From an uncultured Actinomycetes bacterium (GTDB taxonomy: Bacteria > Actinomycetota > Actinomycetes > Nanopelagicales > Nanopelagicaceae): a stretch of DNA of 10,231 nucleotides. Below are positions 1-6,927 of this stretch, in pieces (position 1 is the first letter of the stretch; each line of letters opens with the position of its first letter). The stretch is from assembly GCA_903928395.1 (NCBI GenBank), contig CAIYQS010000058.1, positions 1 to 10,231 on the forward strand, given 5' to 3'. The notes below the pieces were generated by a model, which saw only the letters and a list, made by a program, of their open reading frames with translations, made no database searches and was not told the origin of the DNA. The position numbers and the translations under genes are program-made.

Positions 1-6
1 AAAAAG

Positions 7-83
7 TGGGGTGATCGACGGGGCTCGAACCCGCGACATCTCGGACCACAACCGAGTGCTCTACCAGCTGAGCTACGACCACC
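7..83 (-). tRNA. tRNA-His (anticodon GTG)
   Basis: Read on the minus strand, the sequence folds into a complete cloverleaf. The acceptor stem GTGGTCG (82 down to 76) pairs with CGATCAC (17-11), the anticodon stem CTCGG/CCGAG closes a seven-base loop, and the anticodon GTG is at 49-47. The T-arm contains GGTTCGAGCCC. Base 83 supplies the extra G at position -1, opposite a C discriminator (base 10), which is the identity pair of bacterial tRNA-His. The 3' CCA is encoded (9-7), and a run of five T follows on the minus strand at the window edge (5-1), the likely start of a U-tract terminator. It lies about 40 bases downstream of orn on the same strand, so the two may be co-transcribed. Confidence 0.97.
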
Positions 84-122
84 ATGGATTGCGAATTCTA
101 CTGTACTTCCCGAGCGCTCAAA

Positions 123-674
123 TCAGTTGGGTATAAATATGGTCTTTCGGTAATACTCCAGCTCTTCGATTGAGTCACGAATGTCGCCTAGGGCGCGATG
201 ATTGCCGGTCTTCTTTGGGGCGGCGTAGTAGACCTTGGGGTACCAACGGCGGGCCAGTTCCTTTACGGAGGATACGTCAACCGTGCGGTAGTGCAAGTAA
301 TCGTTCACGGCGGGTAGGAATCGGGAGATGAAAGTTCGATCGACAGAAACCGAATTTCCCGCCAACGGGGACTTGCCTGCCCCCGGGGCATATTTATTGA
401 GGTACTCCAAGATTTGGGATTCGGCTTCGGAGAGGGTTACCCCGGTTGGGATTTCGGTTATTAATCCGGAACTGGTGTGCATTTCTCGGACGAAGTCGTT
501 CATTTGGTCGATCGTCTCTTGCGGGGCATGAATGACTAAATCGACGCCCTCGCCCAAGATGTTGAGTTGTGAGTCGGTGACTAAAACGGCGATTTCAACG
601 AGTACATCTTTATTGAGATCGAGCCCGGTCATCTCGCAATCGACCCAGATCAAATTCGGTGAATCATTACCCAT
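123..674 (-). CDS. orn: Oligoribonuclease (DEDDh 3'-5' exoribonuclease)
   Basis: Orn degrades 2-5 nt RNA fragments, including pGpG from c-di-GMP turnover, to mononucleotides in the cytoplasm. The 183-residue protein has the normal family length and all DEDDh residues: D12 and E14 in WVDCEMTGLD, D112 in GNSVSVDRTF, and H159 and D164 in HRALGDIRDS. The signature YRTVDVSSVKELARRWYP follows motif II. The ATG at 674 is chosen because AAGG lies seven bases upstream of it; an in-frame TTG at 680 would be only one base from that AAGG. The gene is followed by tRNA-His on the same strand, an arrangement I recall from other Actinobacteria. Its upstream region is shared with the divergent pst operon and contains the PHO-box repeats, but I see no evidence that these act on orn. 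Confidence 0.97.
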   Translation of the reverse strand: MGNDSPNLIWVDCEMTGLDLNKDVLVEIAVLVTDSQLNILGEGVDLVIHAPQETIDQMNDFVREMHTSSGLITEIPTGVTLSEAESQILEYLNKYAPGAGKSPLAGNSVSVDRTFISRFLPAVNDYLHYRTVDVSSVKELARRWYPKVYYAAPKKTGNHRALGDIRDSIEELEYYRKTIFIPN

Positions 675-709
675 GGGCAAACCTTATGGCACGTGGCGCG
701 ACGGGTCGA

Positions 710-742
710 TTTCACTTTCCGTTCACCTTCTAGACACCTTGA
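710..742 (+). promoter_or_regulatory. Candidate PHO box: three tandem 11-bp repeats upstream of the pst operon
   Basis: Three contiguous 11-base units sit in phase: TTTCACTTTCC (710-720), GTTCACCTTCT (721-731) and AGACACCTTGA (732-742). The Streptomyces PhoP box is known to consist of 11-nt direct repeats with a conserved GTTCACC start. The middle unit matches that 7/7, the first 5/7 and the third 4/7. A fourth, degenerate unit may follow at 743-753. The array ends about 50 bases before the pstC start, reads in the direction of the operon, and overlaps a TTGACT at 739-744. No convincing -10 hexamer can be fixed downstream (TAAAAG at 760 and AATTAT at 770 are weak). Phosphate control of pst genes by a PhoP/PhoB-type regulator is established; that this site is used is inference. 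Confidence 0.65.
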
Positions 743-793
743 CTCCATTATTTGCAACCTAAAAGGGTCAATTATTCCCTCGTGAGTTCAACC

Positions 794-1783
794 ATGACCC
801 AAGCTCCAGCCGAGATTCCCGCAAAACGCGAAATCACGACGAAGCCTAGATTTTCGGATCGAGTGTTTCGAGCGGTGGTTACCTCTGGCGGACTGTCATC
901 GTTGGTAATTCTCGGTTTGATTTTGCTCTTCTTATTATTTAACGGTTATAGCACGCTCAAGAGTCAAGGGATTCACTTCCTGACAAGCAGTAATTGGCAA
1001 GCGGTGGTTAATGACGCTGGGCAATTTGACGCCAAGAACTCTCATTTTGGAATCGCGGCGATGCTGATTGGAACAATGATCGTTGCCGTGATCGCAGTTT
1101 TTATTGGAGTGCCGATTAGCGTTGGTGCGGCGATCTATTTAACTTTCTATGCTCCGGCATTCGTCAAGAAGATTATGGTCTCAGCAATCGATCTCATGGC
1201 TGCCTTCCCCTCAGTCTTGTTCGGGCTCTGGGGATTTTTTGTGCTGGAATCATCGGGAGAGTACTGGGCAAAATTACTTAACAAATACTTTTCGTGGATA
1301 CCTATCTTTAAATTGCCAGCGCCGTACGTCAACCGCTCGCCATTTATTGCTGGTTTGGTATTAGCGGTAATGATCATTCCGATCGTCACTTCCATATCTC
1401 GCGAAATATTCTCACAGACTCCACTTGATCGTATTCAAGCCGCATACGCATTAGGCGGAACCCGTTTTGCAATGCTTCGCGCCGTGGCATTTCCATACGC
1501 ACGCTCGGGAATTGTCGGAGGTGTGATGTTAGGACTTGGCCGCGCTATGGGTGAAACAGTTGCCGTTTACACAGTACTTAACATTGTTTATCAGGTTAAT
1601 TGGCACATCTTGTTTAGCGCCGGCGGAAACGTCGCGTCCATGATCTTGCTCAAATTCGGGGATGCATCGCCTCAGGAGATTAAGGCACTGATGGCAGCAG
1701 GTTTGGTTCTTTTTGTCATGACATTGATAGTTAATTCGCTAGCGAACTTGATTGTGGCCCGCACAGGAAAGAGTGGGCGCTAA
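794..1783 (+). CDS. pstC: Phosphate ABC transporter permease PstC
   Basis: PstC is one of the two membrane subunits of the PstSCAB high-affinity phosphate importer. From ATG 794 the protein has 329 residues and about six hydrophobic membrane segments (roughly 31-50, 89-113, 126-150, 183-203, 238-263 and 297-320). The cytoplasmic EAA loop that docks on the ATPase is clear at about 216-235 (AAYALGGTRFAMLRAVAFP), followed by the family hallmark GLGRAMGET. The start is uncertain. The open frame runs up to a TTG at 752, a GTG at 782 is also in frame, and none of the starts has a well-spaced Shine-Dalgarno (AAGGG at 763-767 is 14 bases from the GTG). ATG 794 is preferred as the only ATG with a typical PstC N terminus. 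The stop overlaps the pstA start by one base (TAATG), indicating translational coupling. Confidence 0.95.
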   Translation: MTQAPAEIPAKREITTKPRFSDRVFRAVVTSGGLSSLVILGLILLFLLFNGYSTLKSQGIHFLTSSNWQAVVNDAGQFDAKNSHFGIAAMLIGTMIVAVIAVFIGVPISVGAAIYLTFYAPAFVKKIMVSAIDLMAAFPSVLFGLWGFFVLESSGEYWAKLLNKYFSWIPIFKLPAPYVNRSPFIAGLVLAVMIIPIVTSISREIFSQTPLDRIQAAYALGGTRFAMLRAVAFPYARSGIVGGVMLGLGRAMGETVAVYTVLNIVYQVNWHILFSAGGNVASMILLKFGDASPQEIKALMAAGLVLFVMTLIVNSLANLIVARTGKSGR

Positions 1784-2844
1784 TGTCAACACAAGAAATT
1801 TTGGAGACTCCCGCGCCACGTAAGCCATGGGCGCAAACTCCCATAGATAAAGCGAAAACCGCTGCGATATTCATTGCATCAGTCCTTATCGCTATGGGTT
1901 TGGTTGCGAGTACTCCGCTTAGCGGAAAACTGGCATTTGCAGCGATTTTCTTTGTTGTGTATTTGCTGATTGATTTCGTTGTTAGTTTCTTAAAAGCTGG
2001 CCGTCCCGCTGCTGTTGACAGTCTTTTTAGAGGGCTGGTCACAACGACAATAATTATTGCGGTAACCCCAATTGTCAGCATCTTGGTGACGGTTTGGGCG
2101 AGAGGTCATAAAGGTTTGCATTGGACCCTGTTCACAAGAGATATGCACAACAACGCATTTACCGATCCAGTGAGCCAAGGTGGGTTACTTCACGCGATTA
2201 TCGGAACTTTCTTGCTGGTGTTCTTTGCCATGCTTATCAGTGTTCCAATTGGAATATTGACCGCGCTCTACCTCACTGAAGTTCGTGGTCGCTTTACGCG
2301 TCCGATTGATTTCTTGGTTCAGGCGATGTCTGGCGTTCCTTCAATTGTCGCGGGTCTATTTATTTACGCAGCGATCTTGGTTCCTTTGACGAAGACGGTG
2401 AATGGAATTCAAGGCTCACTTGCTTTGGCAATTTTGATGATTCCAACTGTTGCGCGCACCTCGCAAGAAGTACTCAAATTAATTCCGAGTGATTTACGAG
2501 AAGCTGGGGTTGCTCTCGGTGGAACGCAATGGCGCTCCGTTGCTCTTGTTGTTGTTCCTGCGGCCCGTAGTGGATTGATCACGGCGATGATTCTTGGCGT
2601 CGCTCGTGTTGCTGGTGAAACCGCACCGATCCTGTTATTAACAGGTGGAAGTGGAACTAAAAATTACAATGTATTTAGCGGTTCCCTTGGGTCACTTCCA
2701 AACTACATCTGGCAAGGATTTAACGCCGGTACCCCGGAATCAATTACACGCGCGTGGGCCGGCATATTAGTTTTGTTAGCAATTGTAGTCATTTTGTTTA
2801 CGGCTGCTCGTATTCTCGGAAACCGAAAAGTGGGTAAGAAGTAA
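1783..2844 (+). CDS. pstA: Phosphate ABC transporter permease PstA
   Basis: PstA is the second membrane permease of the phosphate importer and pairs with PstC. The 353-residue protein carries the EAA loop at about 239-258 (REAGVALGGTQWRSVALVVVP) and the following GVARVAGETAP motif typical of PstA. It is longer than the roughly 300 residues of E. coli PstA. The extra length is an N-terminal extension with two additional hydrophobic segments (about 26-43 and 49-70) ahead of the permease core, so about eight membrane helices are expected. The ATG overlaps the pstC stop by one base, with only a distant AGGA (1765-1768), which fits translation by coupling. The gene ends in another TAATG, where the final A of its TAA stop begins an in-frame ATG (2844) of the pstB frame. 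Confidence 0.96.
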   Translation: MSTQEILETPAPRKPWAQTPIDKAKTAAIFIASVLIAMGLVASTPLSGKLAFAAIFFVVYLLIDFVVSFLKAGRPAAVDSLFRGLVTTTIIIAVTPIVSILVTVWARGHKGLHWTLFTRDMHNNAFTDPVSQGGLLHAIIGTFLLVFFAMLISVPIGILTALYLTEVRGRFTRPIDFLVQAMSGVPSIVAGLFIYAAILVPLTKTVNGIQGSLALAILMIPTVARTSQEVLKLIPSDLREAGVALGGTQWRSVALVVVPAARSGLITAMILGVARVAGETAPILLLTGGSGTKNYNVFSGSLGSLPNYIWQGFNAGTPESITRAWAGILVLLAIVVILFTAARILGNRKVGKK

Positions 2845-2879
2845 TGACTATTGAGCCAGGGGAAAGCCAAGGAGAAGAG

Positions 2880-3725
2880 ATGGAAACCACGACCTCAAAG
2901 GGTTCGCTTTCAGATATTTCTGCAGCGCGTCTTCAAAAGCAACCAGGAAACAGCGCTTTAGGCGTTGGACTTGAAGCTCGAGGAGTACATGCCTGGTTCG
3001 GCGAAAAGCATGCGTTAGCAAATGTCTCACTTGATTTCTGGCCCGGAACCGTCACGGCGCTCATCGGTCCTTCGGGTTGCGGAAAATCCACCTTCATTCG
3101 GACTCTTAACCGAATGCACGAATTCATTCCCGGCGCCGCAATGGCTGGTGAAGTACTTCTCAACGGCGAAGACATTTACGCCCCAGGTGTAGATGTAACG
3201 AAGATTCGGTTGAAAGTCGGCATGGTTTTCCAAAAGCCCAATCCTTTTCCTTCCATGACAATTGCCGAAAACGTTTTGGCAGGACTTAAGCTGGCGCAAC
3301 TTAAAGTCGATAATAAGGGTGAACTGCTCGAAGAGTGTTTAGAGCGTGCTGGCTTGTGGTCTGAGGTAAAGGACCGTCTCAATACTCATGGTGGCGCCTT
3401 ATCAGGTGGGCAACAACAACGGTTGTGCATTGCCCGTGCGCTAGCAGTACGCCCTCAGGTGCTTCTCATGGATGAGCCTTGTTCTGCTCTTGATCCCGGA
3501 TCTACGCTTCGTATCGAAGAAACCATTTCTCAGCTCTCTTCCAGCGTGACGATTGTGATCGTGACTCACAATATGCAACAAGCTGCACGCGTCTCGGATT
3601 ACACCGCGTTTTTCTTGTCAGACGGGGGTCCGGGTCAGATGATCGAAGTTGGTTCGACCAATGAAATGTTCTCGCGACCAAAAGACAAGCGCACTGAAAA
3701 CTACGTCACCGGACGCTTTGGATAA
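2880..3725 (+). CDS. pstB: Phosphate ABC transporter ATP-binding protein PstB
   Basis: PstB is the cytoplasmic ATPase that powers phosphate uptake. In the 281-residue protein, Walker A GPSGCGKST is at 63-71, the Q-loop Q118 in VFQKPNPFP, the signature LSGGQQQR at 174-181, Walker B LLMDEP ending at E199, and the switch histidine H230 in VTHN. SALDP after Walker B is the D-loop. Two starts compete. ATG 2844 overlaps the pstA stop but has little Shine-Dalgarno, whereas ATG 2880 follows AAGGAG (2869-2874) at five bases and is preferred; the longer form would be 293 residues. Either form has an unconserved 30-40 residue lead before the ABC fold (LEARGVHAWFG). No phoU follows, as it does in E. coli. 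Confidence 0.96.
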   Translation: METTTSKGSLSDISAARLQKQPGNSALGVGLEARGVHAWFGEKHALANVSLDFWPGTVTALIGPSGCGKSTFIRTLNRMHEFIPGAAMAGEVLLNGEDIYAPGVDVTKIRLKVGMVFQKPNPFPSMTIAENVLAGLKLAQLKVDNKGELLEECLERAGLWSEVKDRLNTHGGALSGGQQQRLCIARALAVRPQVLLMDEPCSALDPGSTLRIEETISQLSSSVTIVIVTHNMQQAARVSDYTAFFLSDGGPGQMIEVGSTNEMFSRPKDKRTENYVTGRFG

Positions 3726-3753
3726 GCCAACTATTTAACCTGCTGTTCACTTG

Positions 3754-3787
3754 GAAAGCCCATCACGTTTACCGTGAGTGGGCTTTC
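3754..3787 (+). terminator. Intercistronic hairpin between pstB and pstS (terminator or attenuator)
   Basis: The arms GAAAGCCCA (3754-3762) and TGGGCTTTC (3779-3787) pair perfectly. Inside them TCACG (3763-3767) pairs with CGTGA (3773-3777) over the five-base loop TTTAC, leaving one bulged G at 3778, so the stem has 14 base pairs. The downstream U tract is poor (TGTTTG). It is therefore either a partial terminator after pstCAB or an mRNA stabiliser or processing site that sets the ratio of PstS to the membrane subunits. Confidence 0.7.
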
Positions 3788-3853
3788 TGTTTGCCTTAAA
3801 TCTATAAATTTTGCCCTACGACATACGACTCGTAAGTTCTTGAAAGGAACTCC

Positions 3854-4993
3854 ATGAAGGTTTCAAAGACATTAAAGCTTGTAGTAGCAGCAGTTGCTGT
3901 TGCCGCGTTCGCGGCACAGAGCGCATTTGCTTCTGGCGTCACCATCCAAGCCGGTGGTTCATCATTCGATGCCCCGATACTCAATACTTGCAAAGTTGCT
4001 TGGCAGAACAGCACGGGTAATACCTTTACTTACAATTCAACATCTTCTGGCACAGGCCAGTCTAATGAAGATGCAGGAATCTTTGATGCAAACTTCACCG
4101 ACTCAGGTTATGTCCCCAAGCTATCAACTGTGATCAACATTCCGTTGGTAATGGCACCAATTGCAGTTATCTATAACCTTCCAGGAACTAAAGATCTATA
4201 CCTTTCCGAACAGACATTGTCAGATATCTTTGCTGGCAAGGTAACAAAGTGGAATGACGCTGAAATCGTCGCGGATAACAACCAATCAATTTCTTCGGTT
4301 GTCTATGCAAAGAATGCCGATGGATCCGTAAAGAAAGACAAGACCGGCGCTCCTGTGGTTCTTCGCACCACTTCAGCACACCGTTACTACACTCTTCCAA
4401 ACCAGACCATTCACCTCGTAGTTCGCTCAGATGCGTCTGGAACTACAAAGAACTTTGTAACTTTGTTTACCAAGACAAATTCGGATGTATGGACAAAGCC
4501 AGCCGATAAGACTTTTGCCAACACTTTCCCAGGCAGCATTAATGGAGCCGGAAACATTGGTCGTATCCAGGCATACGCGAGTTCAACGGGTGTTGCATCT
4601 GGTTTAGCTTCAACTTCGTACTCTATTGGGTATGCAGAAACTTCGTATGCAACAGGAAAGCTACGCACTGCATTCCTTGGAAATGCTAATGGCGATTTTG
4701 CTGGCCCAACAGCTGCAAACACTTCTGCTTTCGTTGCAGGTGCAGCACTTGATTCCCATGGCCTCTACCAGTTCAACTACAAGACAACGGCTCCAGGTGC
4801 ATACATCCTCGGTATAGTCTCGTACGCAATCGTTGATACTGCTAAATCAGGTGACAAGGCAGCGGCTATGACAAGTTTCTTGAAGTATGTCGCTTCACCA
4901 GCCTGCGCAAACTCTGCCACGGCATATGCAGCAGAAGGTGGCCCTGTGGCTACCTACGTTGCGTCGCTCCTGGCGAAACTTCCAACTAAGTAA
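3854..4993 (+). CDS. pstS: Periplasmic-type phosphate-binding protein PstS
   Basis: PstS is the extracytoplasmic receptor that hands phosphate to PstC/PstA. The 379-residue protein starts with a Sec signal peptide: Lys at 2, 5 and 8, a hydrophobic core at 9-22, and A24-F25-A26 as a signal peptidase I site. No lipobox cysteine is present; the only cysteines are C46 and C351. Phosphate-binding landmarks are AGGSSFDAP (33-41), SSGTGQS (64-70), D83 in NFTDSG and RSDASGTT (191-198), where Ala replaces the usual first Gly of DGSGT. LSDIFAGKVTKWND (122-135) is also diagnostic. About 38 residues at 145-182 look like an insertion compared with the usual spacing to RSDGSGTT. AAAGGA (3843-3848) lies five bases before the ATG. 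It is last in the cluster, after a hairpin, so it may have its own promoter; TATAAA at 3803-3808 is a weak candidate -10. Confidence 0.95.
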   Translation: MKVSKTLKLVVAAVAVAAFAAQSAFASGVTIQAGGSSFDAPILNTCKVAWQNSTGNTFTYNSTSSGTGQSNEDAGIFDANFTDSGYVPKLSTVINIPLVMAPIAVIYNLPGTKDLYLSEQTLSDIFAGKVTKWNDAEIVADNNQSISSVVYAKNADGSVKKDKTGAPVVLRTTSAHRYYTLPNQTIHLVVRSDASGTTKNFVTLFTKTNSDVWTKPADKTFANTFPGSINGAGNIGRIQAYASSTGVASGLASTSYSIGYAETSYATGKLRTAFLGNANGDFAGPTAANTSAFVAGAALDSHGLYQFNYKTTAPGAYILGIVSYAIVDTAKSGDKAAAMTSFLKYVASPACANSATAYAAEGGPVATYVASLLAKLPTK

Positions 4994-5021
4994 TAGACAT
5001 ATCTTAGTTATCCCATAAGAG

Positions 5022-5052
5022 AACCCGATCACCTCAAGGGGGTGGTCGGGTT
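5022..5052 (+). terminator. Rho-independent terminator after pstS, possibly bidirectional
   Basis: AACCCGATCACC (5022-5033) pairs with GGTGGTCGGGTT (5041-5052) over the loop TCAAGGG. This gives a 12-pair stem with one G-U, and the arm runs into TTTT at 5051-5054. It lies 28 bases after the pstS stop. On the minus strand the same hairpin sits just past the 3' end of tRNA-Arg (5064) and is followed by TTCTCTTA, so it could also end the tRNA transcript, less efficiently. Confidence 0.85.
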
Positions 5053-5063
5053 TTCGCATTGTT

Positions 5064-5140
5064 TGGCGCGCCTGGCAGGAATCGAACCTGCGACAACTCG
5101 CTTAGAAGGCGAGTGCTCTATCCGACTGAGCTACAGGCGC
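5064..5140 (-). tRNA. tRNA-Arg (anticodon TCT)
   Basis: On the minus strand the acceptor stem GCGCCTG (5140 down to 5134) pairs with CAGGCGC (5074-5068). The D-arm contains GTAGCTCAG, the anticodon stem CTCGC/GCGAG closes the loop CTTCTAA, and the T-arm has GGTTCGATTCC. The TCT anticodon reads AGA (and AGG by wobble). The discriminator is G and the 3' CCA is encoded (5066-5064). It is convergent with pstS, with which it may share a terminator, and divergent from ettA. Confidence 0.97.
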
Positions 5141-5212
5141 ATAAATGGTGTACTAGTGGGGTAAATAACTTCCGTTCGAAGTCGGGTAATTCTAACCGAT
5201 AAGGTTGCGCCC

Positions 5213-6880
5213 ATGGCTGAGTTCATTTATACGATGAAAAAAGCGCGCAAAGCGCATGGTGACAAGGTAATTCTGGATGATGTAACGCTCGCTTTCTATC
5301 CGGGGGCAAAGATAGGCGTTGTTGGACCAAACGGTGCTGGTAAATCCACCGTGCTTCAAATCATGGCTGGGTTGCAGACGGCCTCCAATGGCGAGGCATT
5401 TTTGAGCCCGGGGTATTCGGTAGGAATTTTGTTACAAGAGCCACCGCTGGATGAAGATAAGAACGTCTTAGAGAACGTGCAAGAAGGCGTTGCGGACACG
5501 ATGGCTTTGCTCAAGCGTTTTAACGATATCTCAGATGAGATGGCTAATCCCGATGCGGATTACGACAAACTTTTATCCGAAATGGGCACCCTGCAGGAGC
5601 AGTTAGATCACCGCAATGCCTGGGATCTTGATTCGCAATTAGAGCAAGCGATGGATGCACTTCGCTGCCCACCGGGTGATGCCGATGTGAAAGTGCTCTC
5701 TGGTGGAGAACGTCGTCGCGTTGCACTCTGTAAATTGTTATTACAGCAGCCGGACTTGTTGCTCTTAGATGAACCGACAAACCATCTGGATGCAGAGTCA
5801 GTTCTTTGGCTCGAGCAACATTTGTCCAAATACCCTGGCACCGTCGTTGCGATCACTCACGATAGATATTTCCTGGACAACGTGGCGGAATGGATCTTGG
5901 AACTCGATCGAGGTCGCGCTTATCCTTACGAAGGAAACTATTCGACCTACCTAGAAACAAAGTCATCGCGATTAAAAATTGAAGGCCAGAAAGATGCCAA
6001 ACGCGCCAAGCGATTAACCGAAGAACTTGAATGGGTCCGTATGAATTCAAAGGGCCGTCAGACAAAGTCCAAGGCGCGTCTTGCTCGCTATGAAGAGATG
6101 GCGGCAGAAGCCGACAAACAGCGCAAGTTGGATTTTGAAGAGATCCAAATTCCGATGGGTCCGCGGCTTGGAAATATTGTTGTCGAAGTTGATCACCTTA
6201 AAAAAGGATTTGGCGATCACCTATTAATTGATGATCTTTCTTTCACGCTGCCTCGCAATGGAATTGTGGGAGTAATTGGTCCCAATGGTGCGGGTAAGAC
6301 CACATTATTCAAAACGATACTTGGACTAGAAACTCCAGATTCAGGTAACGTCAAGATAGGTGAAACCGTCAAAATTTCCTATGTTGATCAATCGCGAGGT
6401 GGGATCGACCCCAAGAAAACTTTGTGGGAGGTTGTATCTGACGGCCTTGATTTCATGAAGGTCGGAAACGTCGAAATGCCATCGCGCGCTTATGTTTCTT
6501 GTTTTGGATTTAAAGGTCCGGATCAACAGAAGCCAGCCGGAGTGCTCTCTGGTGGCGAAAGAAATCGACTTAACCTCGCGCTCACTTTAAAGATGGGCGG
6601 CAACTTGCTACTGCTTGATGAACCAACGAACGACCTTGACGTCGAAACGCTTGGCTCACTAGAAAATGCACTTCTAGAATTTCCGGGATGCGCTGTGGTG
6701 ATTTCGCACGATCGCTGGTTCTTGGATCGCATCGCAACTCACATCTTGGCTTACGAAGGTGACTCGCAGTGGTTCTGGTTTGAAGGAAACTTTGAATCCT
6801 ACGAAGAGAACAAGATCAAGCGGCTTGGTGTGGAAGCTTCACGGCCGCACCGAGTTACTTATCGCAAATTAACCCGTTAA
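5213..6880 (+). CDS. ettA: Energy-dependent translational throttle protein EttA (ABC-F ATPase)
   Basis: EttA binds the ribosomal E site and gates the first elongation cycle according to ATP/ADP ratio; it is cytoplasmic and has no membrane partner. The 555-residue protein has the expected length and two ABC domains. Domain 1 has Walker A GPNGAGKST (38-46), signature LSGGE (162-166), Walker B ending at E187 in LLLDEPTNHLD, and H216. Domain 2 has Walker A GPNGAGKTT (356-364), LSGGE (445-449), E470 in LLLDEPTNDLD, and H499. The arm insertion (about 92-135) characteristic of EttA is present, as is the charged linker between the domains (about 245-315, rich in Lys/Arg) that contacts P-site tRNA. 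The ATG follows AAGG (5201-5204) at eight bases. It is the apparent orthologue of mycobacterial Rv2477c. Its promoter must lie in the 72 bases shared with divergent tRNA-Arg, where I cannot fix a clear -10/-35. Confidence 0.96.
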   Translation: MAEFIYTMKKARKAHGDKVILDDVTLAFYPGAKIGVVGPNGAGKSTVLQIMAGLQTASNGEAFLSPGYSVGILLQEPPLDEDKNVLENVQEGVADTMALLKRFNDISDEMANPDADYDKLLSEMGTLQEQLDHRNAWDLDSQLEQAMDALRCPPGDADVKVLSGGERRRVALCKLLLQQPDLLLLDEPTNHLDAESVLWLEQHLSKYPGTVVAITHDRYFLDNVAEWILELDRGRAYPYEGNYSTYLETKSSRLKIEGQKDAKRAKRLTEELEWVRMNSKGRQTKSKARLARYEEMAAEADKQRKLDFEEIQIPMGPRLGNIVVEVDHLKKGFGDHLLIDDLSFTLPRNGIVGVIGPNGAGKTTLFKTILGLETPDSGNVKIGETVKISYVDQSRGGIDPKKTLWEVVSDGLDFMKVGNVEMPSRAYVSCFGFKGPDQQKPAGVLSGGERNRLNLALTLKMGGNLLLLDEPTNDLDVETLGSLENALLEFPGCAVVISHDRWFLDRIATHILAYEGDSQWFWFEGNFESYEENKIKRLGVEASRPHRVTYRKLTR

Positions 6881-6927
6881 ATTTCGAATTACTTTAAATT
6901 AAGATAACAATCAAAGGGAGTTAGTTG

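Noticed and set aside
690..695. CACGTG palindrome between orn and the PHO box
   Set aside because: A single six-base palindrome with no flanking symmetry is expected by chance and cannot be tied to a regulator.
532..762. 76-codon plus-strand frame antisense to the start of orn and running into the pst promoter
   Set aside because: It mirrors orn codons, and the part outside orn covers the PHO-box repeats; no domain or ribosome site supports it.
3803..3808. TATAAA as a firm pstS promoter
   Set aside because: The -10 resemblance is good, but no -35-like hexamer lies 16-18 bases upstream, so it is mentioned only as a weak candidate in the pstS entry.
4411..4722. 103-codon minus-strand frame inside pstS
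   Set aside because: It is a shadow of pstS on the opposite strand; pstS itself has clear motifs and normal codon use.
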